Below are positions 49,054-55,634 of a stretch of DNA of 55,634 bases, piece after piece. Position 1 is the stretch's first letter, and each line of letters starts with the position of its first letter. The stretch covers positions 1-55,634 of the forward strand of contig CATPBO010000038.1 of the NCBI GenBank assembly GCA_955652835.1, in the 5' to 3' direction. A model generated the notes under the pieces. That model saw nothing but the letters and a program-made list of their open reading frames with translations, was not told the origin of the DNA and did not search any database. A program made the translations under genes and the position numbers. Origin of the DNA: Candidatus Dormiibacterota bacterium (GTDB lineage Bacteria; Chloroflexota; Dormibacteria; Dormibacterales; Dormibacteraceae).

Positions 49054-49664
49054 ATTCGAATCTGTCCCGCTGCCTGCTCGTCGCCTCCAGCCTGGAAGAG
49101 CTGGCGGGCACCGAATCCGAACGGTCTTGCGACCAGACTGCCTGGCAGAGTCTGCGCCGCAGTGTTGTAAGCGAACACCGCGTCGTTGTAGAACTGCCTG
49201 GCGTGTGCCAGCCCGTCTTCAGTTTCGGTGAGCTTCATTTGCAGGTCCACAAAAGACTGGCTTGCCTTGAGGTCGGGGTAGGCTTCCGCGACCGCTACTA
49301 GCGTTTTCACGCCGCCACTCAGCGCCGCTTCCGCGTCGCCCTGAGCGGCCGGACCCTGGGCGGCGACCGCCGCCGCTCGAGAATCGGCCACTTCTCGCAA
49401 CACGGCGGACTCGTGGCCGGCATAGCCCTGGACCGCGCTGACCAGGTTCGGGATCAGGTCATGGCGCCGGCGCAAGAGCACGTCAATGTCGCTCCATGTC
49501 GAGTCGACCCGATTCCGGCGCCCGACAAGACTGTTGTACGTCGTGACAGCCAACAGCAACAGCGCAGCAGCCAGCGCCAACGCGATCAGGACGGGTCCCG
49601 GCAACGCTCCTCCCAGCGGGCGATGAGCCCGGCATATCTTCGAGGCAGCAGGCCCTTGGGTCAA
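49050..49664 (-). CDS. lemA: LemA family protein
   Basis: The product has up to 204 residues; the only upstream start visible is a TTG at 49664, which is weak, and the true start may be nearer the membrane helix. After GPVLIALALAAALLLLAVTT comes the LemA core: YNSLVGRRNRVDSTWSDIDV, LLRRRHDLIPNLVSAVQGYA, and FVDLQMKLTETEDGLAHARQ with YNDAVFAYN. The end LPGSLVARPFGFGARQLFQA is typical. LemA anchors a helical bundle outside the membrane; its role is unclear. It heads the operon with the DUF2207-like gene and is divergent from the ABC ATPase gene. Confidence 0.88.
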   Translation of the reverse strand: MTQGPAASKICRAHRPLGGALPGPVLIALALAAALLLLAVTTYNSLVGRRNRVDSTWSDIDVLLRRRHDLIPNLVSAVQGYAGHESAVLREVADSRAAAVAAQGPAAQGDAEAALSGGVKTLVAVAEAYPDLKASQSFVDLQMKLTETEDGLAHARQFYNDAVFAYNTAAQTLPGSLVARPFGFGARQLFQAGGDEQAAGQIRI

Positions 49665-49751
49665 TCCGTCGGTGCACCATCAAGGGGTATCACCGATCAG
49701 GTTTCTGCGCCAGCCTGGAAATCCGGCTCGGCACTCTCTAGGCTAGGTGGC

Positions 49752-50693
49752 TTGACGACCCCCGCCATTGAGGTCCGCGACCTCGTCAAACGCTACCGCA
49801 AAGGGACCGCCAACGCGGTCGACGGAGTGAGCTTCGATGTCGAGCCCGGCCAGTTCTTCGCCCTGCTCGGGCCAAACGGCGCTGGCAAGACCACGACGAT
49901 CGCCATCCTGACAACCACCCTGTCACCCACCTCGGGCACGGTGCGGATTTGCGGCCATGACGTCGTGCGAGAGGCGAGCCTGGTCCGGCGCCAGGCAGGC
50001 ATCATCTTCCAGAACGCATCGCTCGACATGAATCTCACGGGCGAGGAGAACGTCCGCATCCACGCGATCCTCTACAACCTCTATCCCTACCGGCCGATCT
50101 ACCGGCTCATGCCTGGCGCCTATCGGCAGCAGCTTCGCGAGCTCGCCGACGTGGTGGGCCTTGGTGCCGACGTCTTCAAACCTGTGAAGCGGCTGTCGGG
50201 CGGAATGCGACGCAAGCTCGAGATCATTCGGGGGCTCATGCACCATCCCCGCGTGCTGTTCCTCGATGAGCCGACCAGCGGTCTCGATACGGCCAGCCGG
50301 CGCAACCTGTGGCAGTACATCCGCGAGCTGCGGCGACGGCACGACATCACGATCTGCCTGACCACCCATCAGCTGGACGAGGCGGAGGAGGCCGACCGGG
50401 TCTGCATCCTCGACCATGGTCATGTCGTTGCACTCGGGACGCCGCAACACGTGAAGTCTCAGCTGGCGCACGACCGCCTCTACATCGACGCCCTCGACCG
50501 CGCCGCGCTTCGGAGCCGGCTGGTCGAGATGCAGGTGCCGTTCAGCGAGGACGGGGTTTTCGTGGTCGAGCTGGACGGCCGCACCGCGCATGAGGTCGTG
50601 CGAGCTATCGACGAACCGCTGACAGTGCTCCGGACAGAGTCGCCGACACTGGAGGACGCCTATCTGCGGATCCTGGCTGCCGGCGATGAATGA
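49752..50693 (+). CDS. ABC transporter ATP-binding protein, DrrA/ABC-2 type
   Basis: TTG 49752 is chosen because it gives the family N-terminus (TPAIEVRDLVKRYRKGTANA) after an aggtgg site, and gives 313 residues. The frame is open upstream but antisense to lemA. Walker A is GPNGAGKTT, the Q-loop region is AGIIFQNASLDMNLTGEENV, the signature is LSGGMRRKLEI, Walker B is VLFLDEPTSGLDT and the H-loop is LTTHQLDEAEEADR. A C-terminal DrrA-like extension (ESPTLEDAYLRILAAGDE) is present. It couples with the permease that follows (8-bp overlap) to export a drug, lipid or polysaccharide. Confidence 0.88.
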   Translation: MTTPAIEVRDLVKRYRKGTANAVDGVSFDVEPGQFFALLGPNGAGKTTTIAILTTTLSPTSGTVRICGHDVVREASLVRRQAGIIFQNASLDMNLTGEENVRIHAILYNLYPYRPIYRLMPGAYRQQLRELADVVGLGADVFKPVKRLSGGMRRKLEIIRGLMHHPRVLFLDEPTSGLDTASRRNLWQYIRELRRRHDITICLTTHQLDEAEEADRVCILDHGHVVALGTPQHVKSQLAHDRLYIDALDRAALRSRLVEMQVPFSEDGVFVVELDGRTAHEVVRAIDEPLTVLRTESPTLEDAYLRILAAGDE

Positions 50694-51462
50694 CATGAAC
50701 GCGGTCGCCGCGATCGCATCGCGAGACCTGGTTAAGTTCATCCGCGACCCCGGTCGCCTGGTGGCTGCGCTCGTATTCCCCGCCGCGATGATCTTTCTGC
50801 TGGGAGGAACCCTTCAGCTCAACCTCGGCAAATCGGCGGGCTTCAATTTCATCGCCTTCACGTTCACCGGCTTTCTGGGCATGACCCTTTTCCAATCGAC
50901 GGCGCAGGGTCTGACCTCGCTCATGGACGACCGCCAGAACGACTTCGCCCAGGAGTTATTCGTCTCGCCGATCTCCCGCTACGCGATCGTATTCGGAAAG
51001 ATCCTCGGCGAGACGGCGGTCGCGATTGCGCAAGTGCTGCCGATGGTCATCTTCGCCTTGATCCTCCGGGTTCCGCTCACCGCCAACCACATCGCTCTCC
51101 TGGTGCCGGTCGCCCTCCTCTCATGCTTCGTGGGCGGGGCCTTCGGGCTCCTACTGCTCAACACGATGAGCGACAACCGGGCAGCAAACCAGATCTTCAA
51201 CTTCGTTTTCCTGCCGCAGTACTTCCTCGCGGGGCTGATCAGCCCGATCAATGCACTGCCCTGGTACCTGGCGATCCTGTCGCTGATCTCGCCGATGCGC
51301 TACGTGATCGACCTGGCTCGTGGCGTGGTCTTCAACGGCTCGCCGGACTACAGGCTGGTGCTCGAAACGCCTGCGACCAACATCGCCGTGCTGTTCCTGA
51401 TGTTCGCGGTCTTTATGATCGCGGGAACCACCCTTTTCGTCCGTAGGGAAACGAACCGCTGA
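50686..51462 (+). CDS. ABC-2 type transporter permease (DrrB-like)
   Basis: The ATG overlaps the ATPase gene and gives 258 residues. There are six hydrophobic segments, including RLVAALVFPAAMIFLLGGTL, FNFIAFTFTGFLGMTLFQST and VAIAQVLPMVIFALILRVPL. MDDRQNDFAQELFVSPISRY is the coupling region conserved in ABC-2 permeases, and QIFNFVFLPQYFLAGLISPI with LSLISPMRYVIDLARGVVF follows. Export is the expected direction. Substrate unknown, as no biosynthetic genes adjoin. Confidence 0.88.
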   Translation: MNDMNAVAAIASRDLVKFIRDPGRLVAALVFPAAMIFLLGGTLQLNLGKSAGFNFIAFTFTGFLGMTLFQSTAQGLTSLMDDRQNDFAQELFVSPISRYAIVFGKILGETAVAIAQVLPMVIFALILRVPLTANHIALLVPVALLSCFVGGAFGLLLLNTMSDNRAANQIFNFVFLPQYFLAGLISPINALPWYLAILSLISPMRYVIDLARGVVFNGSPDYRLVLETPATNIAVLFLMFAVFMIAGTTLFVRRETNR

Positions 51463-51508
51463 TGATCCGTTCGTACCGTCAGTTCTCCGGACAGACTCGC
51501 TTCTGACG

Positions 51509-52462
51509 TCAGGCCTCGAGGCTTTTCAAGAACTCAAGAAGGGCTTCGTTCACCGCCTCCGGCCGCTCCTGCTGGATCCAGTGCCCGCACCCCTCGAGCA
51601 CGATCGTGGCGGTTAGGTTCGGCACGAACTTCTTTAGACCCGCTGCCAGGTCCTTCCCACCTGGGAAGTGATAGACCGGGTCACGGTCGCCGACCGCATA
51701 GAGGGCGGGCACGGTGACCTTTGCGCCCTGCCACGGCGCCGACTCCGCCCAGTTGCGGTCGATGTTGCGGTACCAGTTGAGGCCACCGCGGAAGCCGGTG
51801 CGTTCAAACTCTGCGGCGAAATGATCGATGTCCGCTTCGGTGAGCCAGGCTGGCAGGCGTTCCGGCTGCGACATCCCGGCCACCCAACCCTCGTCGCCAA
51901 CCATCATGTTGGCCAGCTCCGGGGCATCGCCTGAAGCCGCGAACAGGAAGGACCGCATAGTCCGAGCCGGATCCTGGTCCAGCTCTTTTTCCGCAACGCC
52001 GGGCTCCTGGAAGTACACCTGGTAAAACCGATCTCCGATGTGCTTGCGATACGCAACGAGAGGCGGTAGCGACCCTCGTGGCCGGAACGGCACTGACAGC
52101 CCGACCACCCCGCGGACGAGATCGGGGCGAAACAACGCCGTGTTCCATGCGACCGGGGCGCCCCAGTCGTGGCCTACCACGACGGCCCGCGACTCCTCGA
52201 GGACTCCGAGCAACCCGACCACGTCACCAACCAGCCGCAGCATCGCGTAAGCGCCTATGTCCGCTGGCGCGTCGGTCTGTCCGTAGCCGCGCTGGTCAGG
52301 CGCGACAGCGTGAAAGCCGGCATCGGCGAGAGCGACGAGCTGGTGACGCCATGAGTACCACCCTTCTGGAAAGCCGTGAAGGAGCACCACCAGCGGACCC
52401 TCCCCGGCCTCGGCAAGATGCATCTTGATGCCGTTGGTCTCGACGTGACGATGCGTGATCAT
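51509..52462 (-). CDS. Alpha/beta hydrolase, epoxide hydrolase-like
   Basis: The product has 317 residues. It has GPLVVLLHGFPEGWYSWRHQ with the HGFP oxyanion motif, AVAPDQRGYGQTDAPADIG, and the nucleophile elbow VVGHDWGAPVAWNTALF, in which Asp rather than Ser is the nucleophile, as in soluble epoxide hydrolases. The cap domain has a WYRNIDRNWAESAP helix. VGDRDPVYHF supplies the acid and LEGCGHWIQQERPEAVNEAL the His. It probably opens epoxides of xenobiotic or lipid origin. It is followed after 32 bp (upstream on its strand) by the PEP carboxylase gene, with which it could be co-transcribed. Confidence 0.88.
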   Translation of the reverse strand: MITHRHVETNGIKMHLAEAGEGPLVVLLHGFPEGWYSWRHQLVALADAGFHAVAPDQRGYGQTDAPADIGAYAMLRLVGDVVGLLGVLEESRAVVVGHDWGAPVAWNTALFRPDLVRGVVGLSVPFRPRGSLPPLVAYRKHIGDRFYQVYFQEPGVAEKELDQDPARTMRSFLFAASGDAPELANMMVGDEGWVAGMSQPERLPAWLTEADIDHFAAEFERTGFRGGLNWYRNIDRNWAESAPWQGAKVTVPALYAVGDRDPVYHFPGGKDLAAGLKKFVPNLTATIVLEGCGHWIQQERPEAVNEALLEFLKSLEA

Positions 52463-52494
52463 CGCTGGAAGGGTAACCAGTTACCAGACCAACC

Positions 52495-55110
52495 TCACCC
52501 GGTGTTTTGAAGGCCGGCGGCGACCCCGTTCACGGTCACGAGCAACACCTGTTCGAGCCGCTCACGCTCGCGTTCGTCAACAGTTTCGCGGCGCAGCGCC
52601 TCCAGGGCGTGGAGCTGGATATGGGACAGCGCATCCACGTATGGGTTACGGAGCTCGACGGCCCACGAAAGGACGCGATGATTCTCGAGCAGCCTCCGAT
52701 GGCCGGAGACTGCGAGCACCCGGTCGACTGTGAGGTCGTACTCGGAAAGGAGCTTCGTGGTCAGATCTGCCCGCTCACCTAGTTGGAGATATCGCTCGGC
52801 GATCCGGCGATCCGTCTTGGCCAGGCTCATCTCCGCGTTGTCGAGCAAGACATTGAAGAGCGGCCATGCGGTGTACGCCTCACGCAGCTCCGTGAGGTCG
52901 GCTGCCGCCAAACCGCTTCCGAGGCCATACCAGCCGGGGAGGTTGAGCCGCATCTGTGACCAGGCGAACACCCATGGGATCGCGCGCAGGTCAGCGAGCC
53001 TGTCCGACTGGCTTCGCCGAGCCGGCCGCGAACCGAGCCTCAGGCGACCAAGCTCGTCGATGGGGCTGACGCGGCTGAACCAATCCTCGAAGCCATCACT
53101 GTCGATCAGACCTCGGTATGCGGCCCGGGCCGGCTTTTCGATGAGGGTGCCAAGGTCATGGAATCGGCTCTCTGCTCGACGTGCCACCTCCTCCACCTCT
53201 GGCAGCGAACTCATAAGGACGGCGGCACCAACTTGCTCAAGATGACGCCTGGCGATGGCAGGGTTGGAGTAGCGCGCAAAGACCACCTCGCCCTGCTCTG
53301 TGACCTTGAAGTGCCCCGCGATCGAACCCGGCGCCTGAGCGCGAATTGCCCGATTGGCGGGCCCGCCGCCACGACCCAGCGCACCTCCACGGCCGTGAAA
53401 GAGGGTCAACCGCACCCCACGGTCCGCCGCCCAGCGGACGAGATCGGCCTGCGCGTCGTAGAGCGCAAGGCTGGCGGACACGGGTCCGACCTCCTTGGTC
53501 GAGTCGGAATAGCCGAGCATCACCTCCAACCGCCGGGTGGTCTCGAGCCGGCGCCGCACTGGCTCGAGCTCGACCATGCCGTCCAGCACCTGGGGCGCGC
53601 GGCGCAGATCCTCGACCGTTTCGAAAAGCGGTATGACCTCTATCTCTGCTTGAGCCACGCCACCGGCGGCAGCTGCGGCCAGCGCATACACGTTGGCGAT
53701 GTCGCCGGCGTCGCGGGTGAAGCTGACGACGTAGCGGCGGCACGCATCCTGCCCGAAGCGTTCCTGGATCGCGTTAATAGCCCGAAAGGTGGCGAGTACC
53801 TCTTCGGTCTGCGCGGAGGGTTGGCCAGCGCCCTTCAGGTCGGCCAAAGCCAGCTCGTGGATCCGGCTGTGCTGGCGCACCTCGAGCTCGGCGAGGTGGA
53901 AACCGAACGTCTGGACCTGCCAGATCAGGTTCTGCAGCTCACCGTACGCAACCCTTCGCGCGCCCGCGGCGGCGAGCGACCTCTGGACCGCGAACAGGTC
54001 GTCCAGGAGATGGCGGGGCGATCGGTAGGCGTTCGATCCGCCAGCCTCGCGTGTGGCCCTGATCCTGTCAGCCGCATATAGAAGGTACTGGCGGTGCTGC
54101 TCGGACGGCGAACGGGCCGCGATGTCGGCAAAGCGTGCCGGGTCAGCCACGCGGGCGCTGGCGAGTCGAGAGGCCAGGTCCTCATCCGGCGGGGTGGTCA
54201 CAGAATCAGCCGTAAGCGAGCGTCCGATCCGCGTGATCGCCGCCTCAAGGCCACGCAGGACATGGTCCGCATGGATGCTCATCGCCTCCAACGTCACCTT
54301 GGCGGTGACCGCTGGATTGCCATCGCGATCGCCGCCGACCCAGCTCCCCAGTCGAATGAATGCGGGAGCCATCGGCGGCCTCATACCTGCGTCATCCGGC
54401 CCAAGTGCAGCGTCGAGATCGCGATAGAGCTCGGGCACCGCGCGGAAAAGCGTCTCGTCGAAGATCGCCATCACCGAGCGCACCTCGTCGAGCGGCCGGA
54501 CCTGGGTGCTGCGCAGCTGGGCCGTGCGCCAGAGTAGGTCGATCTCCTCGAGGAGACGCCGCCTTGCCTCGCGCTCTTCGCGCCGGGAAGCCCTTGGGTC
54601 ATCAAGCACCTCCAGCTGGGCGCCGACTCGCATGATCGCCGCGACGATGGCGCGCCGGCGTGACTCTGTGGGGTGGGCGGTGAGCACCGGTTGGATGACC
54701 AGGTCACTGAGGAGCTCGCGGAGCTTCTCCTCGCCGTGCCGCGAGCTGATCTCTGCGACGGCCTCCGCCAATGACTCGGCGATCGGCGTGTGGCCTCGGT
54801 CACGCTCTCGAATCGCGCGGGCACGATGCCGCTCCTCGGCCAGGTTGACGAGCTGGAAGTAACAGGTGAACGCACGGGCCACCTGCTCCGCCCGCTCGAC
54901 GGACCACGACGCCACGAGATGGGCAGCCGCGCCATCGTCCTCTTCCTTCTCGCGCGCCGCGATCACCGTGCGACGCAGGTGCTCCACGTCCTCGAGCAGC
55001 TCGGCCCCGGCGTACTCCGCCAGCACCTGCCCGAGCACCTCGCCCAGGAGCCGGACCTCTCTGCGGAGGGCGGGCGGCATCTCGATACGCGCGACTTCAC
55101 GCGACTTCAT
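52495..55110 (-). CDS. ppc: Phosphoenolpyruvate carboxylase
   Basis: The product has 871 residues, as expected. The catalytic His motif is LTAHPTESRRRAI, then GSWVGGDRDGNPAV, FGFHLAELEVRQHSR, LGYSDSTKEVGPVSASLALY and the active loop LTLFHGRGGALGRGGGPANR. WVFAWSQMRLNLPGWYGLGS follows, and the universal C-terminal QNTG ends the protein. It carboxylates PEP to oxaloacetate, the anaplerotic reaction. The allosteric region is intact. The usual plant-type N-terminal phosphorylation site is absent, as in bacteria. Its start is 70 bp from the divergent Y-family polymerase gene. Confidence 0.95.
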   Translation of the reverse strand: MKSREVARIEMPPALRREVRLLGEVLGQVLAEYAGAELLEDVEHLRRTVIAAREKEEDDGAAAHLVASWSVERAEQVARAFTCYFQLVNLAEERHRARAIRERDRGHTPIAESLAEAVAEISSRHGEEKLRELLSDLVIQPVLTAHPTESRRRAIVAAIMRVGAQLEVLDDPRASRREEREARRRLLEEIDLLWRTAQLRSTQVRPLDEVRSVMAIFDETLFRAVPELYRDLDAALGPDDAGMRPPMAPAFIRLGSWVGGDRDGNPAVTAKVTLEAMSIHADHVLRGLEAAITRIGRSLTADSVTTPPDEDLASRLASARVADPARFADIAARSPSEQHRQYLLYAADRIRATREAGGSNAYRSPRHLLDDLFAVQRSLAAAGARRVAYGELQNLIWQVQTFGFHLAELEVRQHSRIHELALADLKGAGQPSAQTEEVLATFRAINAIQERFGQDACRRYVVSFTRDAGDIANVYALAAAAAGGVAQAEIEVIPLFETVEDLRRAPQVLDGMVELEPVRRRLETTRRLEVMLGYSDSTKEVGPVSASLALYDAQADLVRWAADRGVRLTLFHGRGGALGRGGGPANRAIRAQAPGSIAGHFKVTEQGEVVFARYSNPAIARRHLEQVGAAVLMSSLPEVEEVARRAESRFHDLGTLIEKPARAAYRGLIDSDGFEDWFSRVSPIDELGRLRLGSRPARRSQSDRLADLRAIPWVFAWSQMRLNLPGWYGLGSGLAAADLTELREAYTAWPLFNVLLDNAEMSLAKTDRRIAERYLQLGERADLTTKLLSEYDLTVDRVLAVSGHRRLLENHRVLSWAVELRNPYVDALSHIQLHALEALRRETVDERERERLEQVLLVTVNGVAAGLQNTG

Positions 55111-55179
55111 GGCCGGCTAATTCTCCGGCCAGCCGGGCTCTGGCAGCTTGCGCCGGGTCTATGCGAACATTTGCTCGCT

Positions 55180-55634
55180 GTGGCGGGGCAACCGGGCAAA
55201 GATGAGTTGGGCCTCAACAAAGCCGACCCGACCACCCTGGTCGTCGACCTCAACTGCGCCTTCGCATCGATCGAGCAGCAGCACGACCCGAGCCTGCGTG
55301 CCCGGCCGCTCGCCATCGCCGCCTACGCCACGAACGCGGCCACCATCGTGTCGTCCTCTCGAGAGGCGCGCGACCTCGGCATCAAGACCGGCATGAAGGT
55401 GTTCGAGGCCAAAGCGATCTTTCCGAAGGTGCTGGTCCAGGAGCCGAACCCGCCCCGATACCGCGCGGTCTCGGATCAGCTGATGGAGATCCTCGAAAGG
55501 CACAGTCCGGATGTGCTGCGGATGTCGATCGACGAGGCGTCGATGAACCTCGCGGGAACGCCTGACCTCATCCGGCTGGGGCCGGGAGGCGTCGGCCTTG
55601 CCATCAAGAAGGCGCTGCGTGAGGAAGTCGGCGA
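55180..55634 (+). CDS. Y-family DNA polymerase (DinB/ImuB-like), N-terminal part
   Basis: A GTG at 55180 opens a frame that runs to the window end, so about 151 residues are seen. TLVVDLNCAFASIEQQHDPS matches the Y-family start (DMDAFFASVEQ), with Asn in place of the second Asp and Phe at the steric-gate position. YATNAATIVSSSREARDLGI and KTGMKVFEAKAIFPKVLVQE follow, then the palm motif LRMSIDEASMNLAG with the catalytic Asp-Glu pair. The two main acids (first Asp, SIDEA) are kept, so it should be active in translesion synthesis, not an ImuB-type relic. The 3' part is outside the window, so the clamp-binding motif cannot be checked. Confidence 0.85.
   Translation, partial: MAGQPGKDELGLNKADPTTLVVDLNCAFASIEQQHDPSLRARPLAIAAYATNAATIVSSSREARDLGIKTGMKVFEAKAIFPKVLVQEPNPPRYRAVSDQLMEILERHSPDVLRMSIDEASMNLAGTPDLIRLGPGGVGLAIKKALREEVG

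Noticed and set aside
1-55634. CRISPR array, prophage, intact insertion sequence, rRNA or tRNA
   Set aside because: No regularly spaced identical repeats, no transposase or integrase motifs and no structural RNA with its conserved segments were found on reading both strands.

Overview
The window is GC-rich, densely packed bacterial chromosome. Start and stop codons commonly overlap (ATGA, GTGA, TTGA) and GTG and TTG starts are frequent. The gene content (two branched-chain amino acid type ABC importers, acetyl-CoA synthetase, PEP carboxylase, GlgX, a bacterial eRF1-like protein, DUF4013, DUF2207 and LemA membrane proteins) suits a heterotrophic soil-type bacterium of the Actinomycetota or Chloroflexota/Dormibacterota kind. 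The sequence alone does not settle the phylum. I see no rRNA, tRNA, CRISPR array, prophage or intact insertion sequence.

Layout. 1-6.4 kb: a liv-type importer operon (3' end of the binding protein, two permeases, two ATPases) running into a fumarylacetoacetate-hydrolase-family gene, then a frameshifted aldo/keto reductase and a dihydrodipicolinate-synthase-family aldolase. 6.4-7.8 kb: a non-coding scar with a two-copy 30-bp repeat, a truncated GT39 mannosyltransferase and its GT2 partner. 7.8-20.3 kb: psuK-psuG (pseudouridine breakdown), a VOC protein, a DsbA/FrnE-like gene with an in-frame TGA, an ArsR regulator, small conserved genes, a nicotinate phosphoribosyltransferase/eRF1-like pair, a quinone-oxidoreductase-like enzyme and glgX. 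20.4-25.2 kb: a MacAB-like export operon with a lipoprotein. 25.2-32 kb: acs, a second acyl-CoA synthetase with a ketopantoate reductase, DUF1326, an OsmC-like gene with an in-frame TGA, and a PNPOx-family protein. 32-33.7 kb: a short secreted-peptide gene followed by an XRE-TPR regulator. 33.7-47.6 kb: htpX, then a LacI-controlled locus in which a dehydrogenase/E1-alpha pair faces a second complete liv importer that continues into four catabolic enzymes. 47.6-55.6 kb: DUF2207/LemA, an ABC-2 exporter, an epoxide-hydrolase-like enzyme, PEP carboxylase and the start of a Y-family polymerase.

Main discoveries. (1) Two unlinked thiol-redox genes have one in-frame TGA exactly where the family has its redox cysteine. 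The DsbA/FrnE-like CPWC motif becomes U-P-W-C, and the OsmC peroxidatic Cys becomes U. Each TGA is followed, after exactly 13 nt, by a perfect 7-8 bp stem with a 3-nt loop beginning G-U, the geometry of a bacterial SECIS. Together they argue that this organism decodes UGA as selenocysteine and that both genes, which standard callers would truncate, are selenoproteins. (2) A 31-residue signal-peptide-like ORF lies 43 nt upstream of an XRE-HTH/TPR regulator, behind a perfect 11-bp inverted repeat. This resembles an RRNPP-type peptide-sensing cassette. (3) A LacI regulator is flanked by two related palindromes placed to control both the divergent importer/catabolic operon and the dehydrogenase/E1-alpha pair, which defines a local regulon for an unidentified substrate.
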